A stretch of DNA of 64,000 nt from Diphasiastrum complanatum. Taxonomy: Eukaryota > Streptophyta > Lycopodiopsida > Lycopodiales > Lycopodiaceae. Positions 1 through 10,848 of the stretch are shown in pieces. Under the pieces are notes generated by a model. The model saw only the letters and a program-made list of their open reading frames with translations. It had not been told where the DNA came from and searched no databases. The position numbers were made by a program, and so were the translations under genes. Every line of letters begins with the position of its first letter. The first letter of the stretch is position 1. Location: positions 62,138,955 to 62,202,954 of the forward strand of contig CM055101.1 in NCBI GenBank assembly GCA_029204225.1. Direction: 5' to 3'.

Positions 1-470
1 GGATCATCAAATAATCTAGTCTTCAATACGTAATTATATTGGGTAGTAGGTACGGCCTTGCCATGAGAACAAACTTTTCTACGAGCTTTATCATCAGATG
101 ATTCATCTCCACTTCAGATACTGAAGTGTTCTTGGCTTTCGGGAATCCAATCTGTATTGTCCTCAAATGTTTACACTGCAAAGGAGCCTGTATCTAGACT
201 TTACCGATCAAGTTACTACTAAGACTAGTCGCATAACTAGGAATCGCTTTCAAAAAGTCAGGCTTGACTAGCCTAAGAAGATTGAAGAGCTCTTCAAAAC
301 TGTTTTGAAACACAGTACCTGACAACAAGACTCGACGCATTGTTCTAATGCCCTTCGATTTATACTACTGCATAGTCTTGGTAGATATTTGCTTGTCTTC
401 AGATCCATCTCTCAGTAGGAGCCAGAACACATTCCGAGGGGACCATGATATCTTCTGAGACAACCCTAAA
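1..470 (-). pseudogene. SNF2-family helicase-like remnant
   Basis: Read on the reverse strand, this stretch contains RVLLSGT followed by a few residues and then EELFNLLRLVKPDFL. That resembles the SNF2 ATPase region around motif III (R-x-LLSGTP-x-QN-x-x-EL-x-x-LL). Plant CLSY/DRD1-type remodellers carry a similar FQNNFEELFN segment, so a relative of those is my best guess. Just upstream in the same frame SWSPRN could match the H-x-PRN part of the same domain. Two in-frame TAG codons (plus-strand cta at 365-367 and 194-196) interrupt the frame. The proline of SGTP is valine here. The piece continues past the left window edge, so its full extent is unknown. A decayed gene fragment is most likely. 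Confidence 0.5.
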
Positions 471-476
471 CCTTCT

Positions 477-479
<3 letters not shown>

Positions 480-522
<43 letters not shown>

Positions 523-550
523 GTGAGTGTGTGTGAGAGCGAGAGTGATA
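480..550. repeat. (GA)n/(GT)n microsatellite
   Basis: An uninterrupted GA run of about 40 bases passes into GT- and GA-mixed sequence. It marks the start of a stretch to about 1370 in which I see no gene. Confidence 0.9.
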
Positions 551-1374
551 GTGAGACTCACACATATATATATTGGGAAGATCAACATCTTAAGAAGGAC
601 CAGTTGTGACTCCACTTCCAGGATTGCATAAGAACATGCAAACAAAAATTTTCTGAAGCTTTCTTTAGAATTGCAGTTTTACTTCTCCATGAAAAAAGTA
701 CACTCATCTGTATTCCTTTCACATATTTGCTTGAATCAAGAAGTTCTTTTTTCCTCAAAAGTGTATTACATCCAGCACTAACTGGATTGAGAAACAGTGG
801 GACGAGGATCCTCATTACATATACTGTCAAAAGGGATGCTGCTGGATTGAGAAGAGAGCTCATTATGCTTCAAAGGTCCACATCTCTCTCTCCATATTGA
901 GATCTTGGCTTGGAACTCGGAGGATTTAGCTTGGAACTCAGAATTCGGTCGACCTCACAAGAAAAAGGTGGACAATTTTTCAAATGCAGATTATGAAGGT
1001 GCAAACTCAAGGTGCTTGTTGCCATTTCTGGTGAAAACGCTTCAGACTTATGGAAGAGCTCGAACTTTCTTCCTGACTAACTAAAGGCTTGTACTTTTCA
1101 TCATCATCGGAATCTTGCTCAACAGTATATTTGATATCCTTCTTTTGGCTGTTTGTTAGCTCACGCGGTTGCCTAAACCAAACAAAAGGTCAACATTTTT
1201 GCGTGTTTTGAGGTGCTTGTGTGGTGTGCATCCTCGATTTCATAGCTTGAGGAACGCAACTGCAACAAAACTACTGCTCCCAATTTTAAACTCCAAGGCT
1301 CTCCAAGTTCATATCTGGTCTTTGCACATTCTCACTTCATCTCCAAGTTCTTCTTGAATAGGCCTAATCAAAAA
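551..1374. other. Non-coding, no gene recognised
   Basis: No coherent coding frame is visible. The segment at 575-645 (a tract ending in AGAACATGCAAACAAAAA) recurs at 1443-1515 and again at 50288-50340, so at least part of this region is repeat-derived. Short open frames here lack any recognisable motif. Confidence 0.6.
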
Positions 1375-1549
1375 GTGAATGGTCACCAGAACTGTGTCAT
1401 TCACTACAGGGACCCACAAGAACTACACACTACTATGTCTTATATCAGCATCTTAGGAAGGACCAATTGTGACTCCACTTCCAGAATTGCATAAGAACAT
1501 GCAAACAAAAACAACTGGTCTTCACACAGTCTAGCTTCATCTCAACATT

Positions 1550-1551
<2 letters not shown>

Positions 1552-1603
<52 letters not shown>

Positions 1604-1638
1604 CTATGTATCTCTCTCTCTCTCTCTCTCTCTCTCTG
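1552..1638. repeat. (CT)n with internal (CTAT)n
   Basis: CT repeats surround a short block of CTAT units at about 1586-1613. The related copy at 50370-50426 is pure CT, so the CTAT block is a local change. Confidence 0.9.
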
Positions 1639-1939
1639 ATTTTCAGCTCATTACAAATATTACATATGTTAAACACATACATACATTATGTTAAGAGTAC
1701 AATGATCGCGTTTCACAAAACCAGGCGCATGTTCCGCAAAAAAGCATACTGTATATTAATTTAAGAGATGTATAAAAAAAAACATTACGCATCCCGCCAC
1801 ATACGGCTAGGTCTGTTTGTAAACTACTATCTAACTATATGCCGTCTCATTTATTGCCGAAAATTACATAGAAAGAGTCCGCCACATATGGTTGGACCTT
1901 ATTTAGGCTTTACATTACTAGGGCGCCGAAGAGCCCACA

Positions 1940-2212
1940 AACTTGTCGTCCCGGTCAGGTGCATTATTTTGTCGCTCTGCCTCCTGGCTGGCCTGACGAT
2001 GAAGGACCCTTTCTCTGACCATGGCCAGCTGTTCTGCAGTGTAGTTAGTTTCAATCCGCTGTGTTTCCTCGCCCTAGCCGGCGGGGGTAGGGCAGTAGGT
2101 CCGAGAGTCGCAGGGCACGGGGCTGTAGCTCCGGGAGTCGTGCCATTATCTCTCGTTGGCTCTCTTGAAATTCTACTTCCTGCTTCCGATGCCTTTCATT
2201 GTGCCTTCGGAT

Positions 2213-2216
<4 letters not shown>
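1940..2216 (-). pseudogene. Decayed convergent small gene, hAT-2 type
   Basis: Reverse-strand translation gives EETQRI, TAEQLAMVRERV, RQASQEAERQNNAP in order. This parallels the C-terminal half of the hAT-1 small protein (DEQIGMNFTRRQLIMVRERAARRRANQEA and so on). The TAEQL wording is shared with the hAT-2 remnant at 18020-18250 rather than with hAT-1, so this belongs to hAT-2. A stop codon precedes GEETQRI, and the N-terminal half runs into CT repeats at 2217. Nothing suggests it is still expressed. Confidence 0.6.
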
Positions 2217-2305
<89 letters not shown>

Positions 2306-2353
2306 AAACCGAAAAGCATATCTCTCCCTCTCTCTCCCTCCCTAAACCCGATA

Positions 2354-2431
<78 letters not shown>

Positions 2432-2432
2432 T
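2217..2432. repeat. (CT)n arrays ending in (GC)n
   Basis: Two long CT arrays (about 2217-2303 and 2358-2418) are separated by a short unique CCCTAAAC-containing spacer. They end in a run of alternating GC (about 2417-2432), a potential Z-DNA tract. The same CT-then-CGCGCG arrangement appears at 50778-50850. Confidence 0.9.
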
Positions 2433-2650
2433 TTTGAATGCGGCCAGACTCCCTCTCTCTGTTTTTTTATTTTAAAAAAAAAAAACGCATCCGGGTCCCA
2501 AACGCGTCCAGCGTCGAAAAATTTTATTTTTTAAAAAAAAATGGACTCGTTTGACCCCGCGTCTGGGAGTCGGACGTGTCCGGGAGGAGTCGAACTCGTC
2601 CGGGTTCGGACGCCGAGCGCAGACGCAAAAAGCCCGCGTCCGGCCTTACA

Positions 2651-3422
2651 CTTTGAATGCAGCTATTGCCTACTGGGATTGATTATCAAGAGGGGAGCCT
2701 GTTTCATGTTTTTGCTGATTTGCACATACTTTATTTTGCTTCACAAAATCTGATCTGCATGAGTAGTTAGAGGGTACAAATTTCATATGGCATTGATGCT
2801 TTAATTCATCTCTAGCTCATTGTTCACTTTTAAGTTTATTATAACTATGGGGAGGAGCTGATTCTGCATTTGGATGGCGGATTTGATATATTTTACTTTT
2901 CATTCCTATGGATGTCGACTAGTTGACCAACATGAGCATTTTCGATCTTAGAATTTTCCTATTAAATGCTTGATGAGCATTTCTATTACAGAGCCTCAGC
3001 TATTTTGGACACCACAATCATAATGTTTTCACACATGGATTAGCATTCTTGTGGGAAGACCAATCAATTTGGTTTATGTGCAGCAACTACTCTTGTCATG
3101 GATGGTTTTGCACAAGCTGTTTCAACAAGCAGAAGAGCTGTGAGTATATAAGAGCATTGACAGTTTCAAAGGCAAATTTCTGTTTGGATGCTCTTTATGA
3201 TTGTGTTAAGGCTCAGGCATTTATGCTCAACCTTCCTGATTACCTGGGCAGTGGTTTCTACACAATTTTGCAGATTTACTTTCATCTGCTGCACCTCTGC
3301 AGATTTACTTGAAGTGTACCGGCCTTTTGTCAAAATCCATCAAAAGAGAGTTTTGAGCATGACATTGATGTTTTTGTTGAAATCTTCCAATAAACAGATA
3401 CAGTAATTGGGAACTGATATAG
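2651..3422. other. Non-coding, no gene recognised
   Basis: AT-rich sequence without a repeat or coding frame that I can identify. It lies directly 5' of the FKBP-like exons and could be intron or 5' flank of that gene. I found no convincing upstream exon or transit-peptide exon in it. Confidence 0.4.
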
Positions 3423-4051
3423 CCATGACTCATACTTAGAACCTCCGATGCAGCTCAGATATGAACAAATTCCAGAGAGTGAATACAAGACTCTTCCAAA
3501 TGGCCTAAAGTGGGTATAGCTAAAGCCATATTCTGTTTCTTTTGCATTATTTTCTGAATCTAGGTTAAAATAATTGTAAGGGAACATAGACGAATGCCAT
3601 TTTCTGTTGCTATGCTGTCATGCCTAGCCTCATGACTTTCCTTTTGAAAATGCAGCATGTGAAGCATTTGAGGAAGGAAATGGACATCACAAATATAAGC
3701 TTCTTTTTCTTGTGCAATTGAGAGCATAGTTTTATTTAAGAAGTTTTGAAAAAGCTTTAACAGAAAGCATATTTTTATTTTACTTTCAGGAATGAGAGCA
3801 CAAGTTTATTTGAAAGTATGTATCATCATCAGTCCTAGAGTTTTTTATTTGGTTAGCTGAAGTCTGGACGTGGGAGTCAATTTTTTAAACTTGGGTCAAG
3901 CTTATGTAGGAGAGTCCGTATTTAGTAATTACTGGTTGATCGCATCAGTTTTTACAGAAAAGGTAAGCAGCTGTGGCTTTGTTCTGTGAGCAGGTACTAT
4001 GACCTAAAAGTTGGAACGGGTGCTACAGCTGTAAAAGGATCACGAGTTGCG
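3423..4051 (+). pseudogene. FKBP-type isomerase gene fragment, two exons
   Basis: Two exons splice cleanly. Exon a (about 3423-3509) ends with PESEYKTLPNGLK and a donor at 3510. Exon b (3994-4051) starts after a CAG acceptor and encodes YYDLKVGTGATAVKGSRVAV, followed by a GTATAC donor. The joined reading GLK-YYDLKVGTG is characteristic of plant chloroplast-lumen FKBP-type peptidyl-prolyl isomerases, and an FKBP18/FKBP19-like identity is my guess. No stop interrupts either exon. The downstream exons (the active-site part of the FKBP fold) are not visible before the transposon block begins near 5.45 kb. Either the gene is truncated, or it continues beyond a very large transposon-filled intron. 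I type it as a pseudogene only because the rest is missing. Confidence 0.6.
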
Positions 4052-4059
4052 GTATACAT

Positions 4060-4740
4060 GCAACTGCCAAATCCAAATTTTTATAGATAACTTTGGCCAA
4101 GAATGAATGTGAATGTCATTTATCATGTTTATTAGAGATGCTTTGAGAATTTAGTGAGAACAATATGCACTTATCATTTGTACTCAATCTTGAATCTATC
4201 CTTTTGATTGATACTACTTTGTTCTAGATTGTTCTAATTCAATCAAGTAGTGCTTTTATTCCTTTCTGTAAGCTAAGCCTATCTGACACTTTGTTACTAG
4301 AAACTGATATGCTGTGCAAAATGTGTTCACATCAAGTCTGTATGTTTTGAGATGGTTGAAGCAGAGATTCTGAAGAAGAATCAGCCTTTGAGCACAAGTC
4401 TATGTTTTGTGCATAAACGTTGAATTCTAGATTTATGTAAAGAGAATCTGTTGGTAAAGGGGTGAGTCACTAGCTTGTAAAGACGTGCTTAGAATTTTTA
4501 TGAATGTATGACATCTCAAAATGAGTTTGTTGGAAAATCTCTAGTTCTTTGTTGTGGGAACCATGTAAGGGACACAATGTCAGTGACCTACAATGGACCA
4601 AGCCTACAAAGGACTATCAGATTTGGTATTGACCGGCAGTTGAACTAGGTACCTAGCAATGATTCATGTTGCCAGATATGACTGCAATAGCATCTAGTAA
4701 GCAGGACATGGATAATTAGCTTGCACCAAATCGTCAAGCA
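4060..4740. other. Non-coding, no gene recognised
   Basis: AT-rich sequence following the second FKBP-like exon. No open frame with a recognisable motif and no repeat structure is visible. Confidence 0.4.
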
Positions 4741-5010
4741 CATAATCAGATTGGATGATGATCGGTGCTTTTTAACACATGGTTGGGATGGTCTGCATGG
4801 TGGGACACAGGGGTGGCCATAAGAAGCACTACACCTTCCAATGTTACAACCCTACAAGATAGAAAACCATTATCGTGAATTCTAGAAGGCAACAATGTAC
4901 CAGACCAGATACCAACCCTTTCACAATAGAATAGTGTATAGCTCCAATGGATGATTGAAGGCCTTTTCAAAGTCAGTGCAAAGTATTAGAGCATTACCAA
5001 CCCACTGCAT
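4740..5010 (-). pseudogene. Possible decayed LINE reverse-transcriptase piece
   Basis: The reverse strand reads TDFEKAFN near 4954-4975 and, further on, DNGFLSCRVVTLEG in another frame. LINE reverse transcriptases have D-x-x-KAFD followed about 60 residues later by an NG-x-LS-x-x-F segment, so order and spacing fit loosely. Many stops and frame changes intervene. This is a weak call based on two short motifs. Confidence 0.3.
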
Positions 5011-5450
5011 AATATGCTCAATGGCAACTTGAGAGTTGAGAGAATGACATAAATGATGCTACGATCCTTGACAAATCGAATTTGCTAGGTCGGTCAACAA
5101 AGAAACTATTTACTATTGCAAATGACAAAGCATAACACACCCATCACCTTATTGTGGCTCTATTAAATTCCATATGAAACTCTTGACTAACCTTTGCCCA
5201 ATTAGCTTTGCGACCTTTTTAAATTTGGCTTGTCACATAATTGATTCAAAGTATGGCGACTTGCATAAACAGTAAACATAGCACCATGTAATGCCATGAT
5301 TTTAGAGCATAATTATTAGTTTATGACTCTTGAGTTAGCCGTTGCATTTGAGATTTTTCAATTTTTTTGCTAAAGAAAGCTACAAGTTGACCATCTTGGC
5401 TCAACACAACACCTAAAACCATGCCTCTTACATTTTTTTTCAAAACAAAT
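5011..5450. other. Non-coding AT-rich sequence
   Basis: No gene or repeat was recognised. It may be further decayed LINE sequence, but no motif supports that. Confidence 0.35.
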
Positions 5451-5451
5451 G

Positions 5452-5880
5452 GTGGAACCCACGGTTCTCAAAACCGTGGGTCCTGGGAACCGTGGGATGA
5501 ACCGTACCACGGTTCATGAACCGTGGTACGGTTCCTCCATTTAATCAATTGATTAATTAATTACCCATTTCCCCCCAAAACCTTCCAAGGCATTTTTGGT
5601 CCTCATTTCACAGATTTCGGGTATTTTTTGGCTACTGTTCTTTGTTTGCTATTTTTGGCTATTGTACTTTGTTTGCTATTGTATGCTACTGTAATGTACT
5701 GTATTAATTCTGTACCCACTCCCTAATTTTTTTGGCATTTTTTGGGCTATTTTTGGGGTTGGGAAAATAAAAAATTAATTAATTAATCAATTGTACGGTT
5801 CGCCACAGTTCCCCCCAAATTTTTTCTGAGAACCGTATGGTTCTCAGAACCGTGGTGAACCGTCCATGGTTCATAAATTC
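5452..5880. mobile_element. Short element with ACCGTGG palindromes at both ends
   Basis: The left part (5460-5535) and right part (5790-5875) both contain many inverted ACCGTGG/CCACGGT units around an AT-rich core that encodes nothing. Positions 5499-5534 form a perfect 36-base palindrome centred on TTCATGAA. A second near-palindrome lies at about 5459-5491. Dense short palindromes near both ends with an empty centre is the layout of the miniature hAT derivatives elsewhere in this window, but with a different motif. The exact ends and target duplication are not resolved. Confidence 0.5.
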
Positions 5881-6336
5881 TATGATATATATATATATCA
5901 TAGGTCCTGCGGTACTGGGTACCGCGGATCCTGGTACCGCGGGACCGTACTGGTACCGCGGTACCATATTGGTACCACGGTACCACAATATATAATATAT
6001 ATATTATTTAATATTTTTTTTAATTTTTTTTAACCTCAATTACCCGCCCCCCTTGCTTCTTCTCTCCCAAATTTTTTTCAGCCCATCGCTGCCCTGCCAT
6101 CGCTTCTGGTTTTGCTGCCCTGCCTTCGCTCGCCCCTCTTCTGATTTGCGTCGCCCTTCGCCCACAGACCGCCCTACCTTGCATCTGATTTGCCTCTCCC
6201 TGCCATCGCCCTGCCTTCGCTGCCTTCGCCCATTTTCAGCGTCTCTCCAACAGTGAACCCTGCCGTTTTTTTCCCGGAAATCCATCCTTGCAGCTTTAGC
6301 TTCATCTGCATTTTTTCCCTAGTTTTCTCCATCGCA

Positions 6337-9300
6337 ATGGTGCAATTCGACCTTTCCGGTTTGTGGGACGAGGTAGACATTGTTAGGCGGGTTGCCGACA
6401 AGAGCAACAAGACCGGTCAGAAGATCGTGCGTTGTCGATACTGCCTCGTCGAATTTGCTGCGTCCCTCACTCGCCTTAAAGGCCACCTGCTCGGTGCACG
6501 CACCAAAAATGGTGCCACCTTAAATGCTGTCCCTTGTGGCAGCATGACCGTCCCCGACAGGCAGTGACTACTGGACACCTACGGGCCGCGGCTCGTGGCA
6601 GGGGAGAACACCATTTCGGAGGGCATTCTCCGGTTTTGCACCGCTCCTTATGTGGTTGACCTAGAGTTGTTGCCTGCTTGGCTGGCACGCACGAAGAGAG
6701 GGAGTCCATCCTCATCCCGTCCCATTGCCCCTCATCCCCCTTAGACAGTTCCGCCACACGCACCCCCATCTGCACCCATTCTGGTGGATCCTGTCTCATC
6801 ACGTCCGCCAGCTGCCACTGTAGTTCCACCACCACGTCCTGTTGCTCGCACACCCCCAGTTTACGATTTTCTCATGGATTCTCCGCCACCCGAGCAGGCC
6901 CAGGATGCTATTGACGAGGCCTTCGAGGATGTGGATGAGATTCCTTCTTCCTTCCCTTCCCATCCGGATGACCTCCCTAGCCAGCAGTTAGGGTCGAGTC
7001 CTTGTCTAGAGAGATGGAGCCTCTACGCCGCCACTGGGCCACATATGGATGCAGCATCATGTCCGATGGCTGGACTGATGTCAGGAGGAGGCCGATCCTC
7101 AACATCTTGGTCTCCAGCTGCATGGGTACACAGTTTTTGAGAGCCGTGGATTGCAGTAGAGGGGGGAGAGTCATATCTGCAGATTTCATTTACGACGTCA
7201 TTAGGTCTTCCATCCTGTCCATAGGCCCCCAACATGTCGTTACGGTGGTGAGGGACAATGCCACCAACTGCGTTCAGATGGGTGTCCTGCTAGAGGCCAA
7301 GTTCCCTCACATCGTCCATACCCCCTGTGCGGCGCACGACATAGACCTTCTCATGGGGGACATAGGTGCACTGCCCTGGGTTAGAGCCATCGTCCGCGAG
7401 GCCCTAGAGGCATGTTCTTGCCATGTTCCGGGTGTTCACCCATTTGGACCTCCGTAAGCCATCCCCCACACGCTTTGCATTCGACCTGGTGGTCATCGAC
7501 TGTCTGATCAGGTGTAGGGCACAGCTTCTACAGATGGTTGCAGTGGTCTTTGGCATGCTAGTACGTTTCAGCACACGGAGGATGGGGATCACTTTTCTTC
7601 CACGGTGAGGGGAGACCAGTTTTGGAGGGATGCACAGACATTGTGACGACTGCTTCGACCACTCTATATTGTGCTCCGCATGGCTGACAGGGAGGGGTCC
7701 ACACTTGGACTGGTGTATGAGCTCATGGACCGGATCGGACAGTTCCTGCAGCTGCCCATCTTGCAGCCAGAGAGGTAAGCGGTACAGTATTGTAATTGTT
7801 CTTTACCTTTTCAATGTTGGCTAGTTTGTTTTTCTGTTGATGTTACGCTTTTTCCAAAATTTGCTTCGACTTCGTGCAGGATGACGGAGCCGAGGTTCAT
7901 CTGGGAGATGCGGTGGAACTACTTTCACAGGAGTATCCACAGTGTTGCACACATCTTGCATCCCCTCTTCCTTTCTCCGACACAGATATCAGACGGGGAG
8001 CTCGAGGCGGATTGGCTTGAGTACATCTACAGGGTGGGTCCACACATTGGCTTGGATCCTATCAGACTCATGGAGGAGTTAGCTGCATTTCGTTTCGGGA
8101 TGGGCACGTTCGGTCACCCGGCTGCTCAGGATCCAGAGAGGAGGCAGCTCCCCTTTACCTGGTGGACCATGTTCGGTAGCACCTATCCCTCCATACAACG
8201 TCTTGCACTGCGTGTCCTTTCACAGGTATGTATCTCATCTCATCCTCCCTTCCTGTGTTTCGTTGACGTTCCACCCGTGCACATGTGCTGAACCATTTCA
8301 TTGCACGTACCACAGGATTGCGCTGTCTCCGTGTGTGAGCGTAATTGGAGCACATGGGCCCTCGTTCACACGAGGAGAAGAAACAGGCTGCCAGTGAGTC
8401 AGCTAGAGCGGTTGGTGTTCTGTAGCACCAACGCACGTCTCGCCAGGAGACTGCCGACCATTACGAGCGCATTGCAGGTGATGGGCTTTTCTCCCATAGC
8501 ATGTTGGTTGACGTCTCACTAAAATGTAGGTTTCAATTTTTGATAAAATTGTTGTGCTGACACGCTCAATTTTGACCTTGCAGACGAAGATATCTGATTT
8601 GGAGCGCCAGGTTGACTTGCCTACAGACAGCGTCCATCTCATGCCTGCAGATGACTTGGGCACACAGTTAATGGCAGAGAGAGAGAGGGAGCTTGCTGAG
8701 ATGAGAGAGAGATAGCTTGGGCTTGAGCACAGAGAGCCCCCATTGTATGAGGCCGATGAGCCAGTGTCAGAGGATGAGCATGATGAGGATGAGCCCATTC
8801 GGGTTGTGTTTGCCAGATCAGAGAGGGATGAGGCAGATGATACAGGTGCAGGGCACACGCCACGGGCAGGGGTCACAGGTGCATCGGGTGGCAGAGGTGG
8901 GGCACATGGCACAGGTTATACCGGGAGACAGGCAGGGCACACAGGGGGGGGCAGTGGCATACCTACCTATGTCGACATGATGGAGGAGGCTCTCGATAGA
9001 GGGCAGAGTGATTTAGATGCCGGTCCCGCAGCTGTTTGGATGAGTGCAGTACAGAGTCATGGCCGTTACTACGACAGCGCACCAGAGGAGGCACCAAATG
9101 ACTTTGATTGCACAGATTGGGAGGCCATGCAGGGTCTACAAGGTGCACGTGATGAGGCACAGGATGAGGCACGGGTTGATTCAGGGGATGGTGCACAGGA
9201 TGATTTAGGGGATGGTGCACAGGATGAGGCTCAGAGCCCAGAGCATTTGTATTCAGATGCCTAGTTGGACGACTTGATTGCCACATTGGATTCAGAGGCT

Positions 9301-9540
9301 CAACATATGCCGAGTGTCAGGGCACGCCCTTCATCTCTTGCCAGCATGCCATACACAGAGTCCCAGCCAGAGCATCCGCACGAGGTGTCTACAGTTCCTC
9401 CAGCTCCTCAGAGGGTATATGTGCGCCGCACAGCTCTTCCAGTGCCACCGATGCCATTCAGGCCTGTAGCCCCTCCATAGCCATGCACTTCTGCAGCACT
9501 AGGTCTCCATGGCAGGCCACCATCTGTGCCCAGGTTTTCT
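6337..9540 (+). pseudogene. hAT-1 transposase, broken
   Basis: It begins with the same start (MVQFDLSGLWDEVD) and BED-type finger as the intact gene. TGA at 6565-6567 stops it early where the intact gene has CGA. A deletion near 6990 removes the region before the DUF659-like core. A second small deletion near 7405 removes a coding hairpin and shifts the frame. The hATC part is recognisable in exon 3 (about 8316-8477, CERNW), and splice sites are retained around 8227 and 8477. More stops follow (TAG near 8712 and at 9262). The 3' end, including the AT-hook-like region, is deleted. It cannot make transposase. Confidence 0.85.
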
Positions 9541-9921
9541 CGCTGTATTTTCAATTTTATGTCAAATTCTATGTTCGTGTGTGAATCTTATTCAACTAAT
9601 TTTGATTGAAGTGAATGGTAGCGTCACATAAATGCACCTACATCATGAGCACAACAATTACCCCTACACCCCAAACGACATTTCATAAACACGAATAATA
9701 CATTTGCATTTAAAAAAATTACAGAGATTGCATTTCACATGACCAGGCTCGTGTTGCACAAAAAACAACTAGATATTGATTCAGCCGTTGTATAAAAATA
9801 ACATTACATATCCTGTCTTTTTTTAAGCAGCCATCTAGTTATTTGCCGCATCCTAAACTGCCAAAAACTACATAGCAACAGTCCGCCACATACAGCTGGA
9901 CCTTATCTATTCTAAACATTC

Positions 9922-10287
9922 CTACTGATCCTCCACTGACTCCTCGCCCTTGTCAGGTGCATTGTTTTGTCGCTCTCGCTCTGCCTCCCGATTAGCCCGA
10001 GCTGCCTCCTGGTTAGCCCGACGTCTGGCCGCCCTTTCCCTGACCATGATGAGCTGCCGTCGTGTGAATTTCATTCCGATCTGCTCATTCAAATCCAGCT
10101 CGACGGCGGGGGAAGGGGCCACAGCGGGGGCGTGTGGCTCCGGTTCCGGATTTCTCTGCCGAGTCTGTCGCAGCATCTCTGCAATGTCTGCCTCTTGCTT
10201 CCGATGTCTTTCGTTGTGCCTTCGGATATCTTCCTCGTGCTTCCGCCTGGCTTCGCCCTCGGGCTTCGGTGGTATGCGCTCTGCCAT
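9922..10287 (-). CDS. Convergent small gene of hAT-1, copy 1
   Basis: An open frame of 121 residues starts with MAERIPPKPEGEARR. The N-terminal half is rich in K, R, E and Q ([20 protein letters not shown]) and is probably helical or coiled coil. A proline/alanine linker follows (PEPEPHAPAVAPSPA), then a conserved ELDLNEQIGMKFTRRQL segment, then an R/A/E-rich basic helix and an acidic tail (EESVEDQ). There is no signal peptide or membrane segment. The basic clusters suggest nuclear location. The ATG at 10287 was chosen because it is the first in frame in this and the other copies. It stays open although the partner transposase in this copy is dead. Function unknown; expression unproven. Confidence 0.6.
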   Translation of the reverse strand: MAERIPPKPEGEARRKHEEDIRRHNERHRKQEADIAEMLRQTRQRNPEPEPHAPAVAPSPAVELDLNEQIGMKFTRRQLIMVRERAARRRANQEAARANREAERERQNNAPDKGEESVEDQ

Positions 10288-10640
10288 CTCGATCGACCTT
10301 CTCCTCACAACACCCTGGTCCTTGAACACCCTCTCACAGCACCTTGGCTCTCAAACAGCCTCTCACAGCCTATCACCGGCTCTCGCTTGCTCTCTCACTG
10401 TCTATCACTAGCTCTCTCACAGCCTCTGAAAATGCCGACCACAATGGCATTCTGAGTGCTTATTTATCCCCACAGCCTGATCGGCCATGTGGATCCCCAT
10501 CATCCCTCCATGTGCCTCTGTACCTGCCCCCATGTGATGCTCCCCCCCTGTGTTGCTCTCCCATTGGCCCCATGGTCTGCTCACCCACAGTGCCCATATG
10601 CCGTTGCACCAGTCCCCTTCACCATGTATTGTAGCCTCTT
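10288..10640 (-). promoter_or_regulatory. Small-gene promoter region with TATA-like box
   Basis: Reading toward the small gene, this contains one unit of the roughly 87-base repeat (CACATGG...CCAATGGGAG) and an ATAAATA box (plus-strand TATTTAT at 10461-10467) about 175 bases before the start codon. A leader with repeated CTGTGAGAGGCTGT-like motifs follows. The same order occurs in every copy of the small gene. The box is predicted only. Confidence 0.45.
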
Positions 10641-10744
10641 TTTTTACACCTAGAACCCCTTTTTTTTTTCCATTTTTTTGACCTATTTTGGTAGGTAATA
10701 GGCAAAAAATAAATATTAAAAATATTAATTTTTTTTTTTTTAAA

Positions 10745-10848
10745 TATGGTACCGCCTTGGTACCGCGGATCCCAGGGCGGTACCGTACCGGCGGTACCAC
10801 TGATATGGTACCGGCAGTACGATACCAGCGGTACCAAAGGCCACTATG
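10745..10848 (+). repeat. hAT-1 right subterminal palindromes
   Basis: GGTACC sites and GGTACCGCGGATCC- and GGTACCGGCGGTACC-like units are packed into about 100 bases, ending CACTATG. This matches the right ends at 12005-12101, 31365-31465 and 47158-47259. Such clusters serve as transposase binding sites in known hAT elements; that role is inferred here. Confidence 0.75.

Larger units (their letters stand above)
1375..2650 (-). mobile_element. hAT-2 3'-end remnant
   Basis: This block matches three other places. Its start (GAATGGTCACCAG onward) matches 17955-18010. Its centre (1480-1760) and its end (2417-2640) match 50288-50560 and 50835-51020. The order is unique sequence, CT microsatellite, a decayed small-gene remnant on the reverse strand, more CT repeats, then GC-rich sequence with CGTCCGGG-type motifs separated by A/T runs. 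That is the same order as the right end of the hAT-2 element. No transposase exons are present, so it is a 3' relic. The exact limits are uncertain. Confidence 0.6.
5899..10848 (+). mobile_element. hAT-1 copy 1, degenerate
   Basis: The left end starts CATAGGTCCTGCGGTACTGG at 5899 and the right end finishes GGCCACTATG at 10848. Both ends are full of GGTACC palindromes and lie in TA-rich sequence (ATATATAT before, ATATATAA after, compatible with an 8-base target duplication but not diagnostic in such sequence). Inside are a broken transposase and an open convergent small gene. Compared with the intact copy at 25223-31465, about 400 bases are missing near 6990, a hairpin region near 7405, and about 800 bases near 9541. 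Confidence 0.8.

Noticed and set aside
1768-2307. 179-codon open frame on the plus strand
   Set aside because: It is antisense to the small-gene remnant and runs into CT repeats; no motif supports it.
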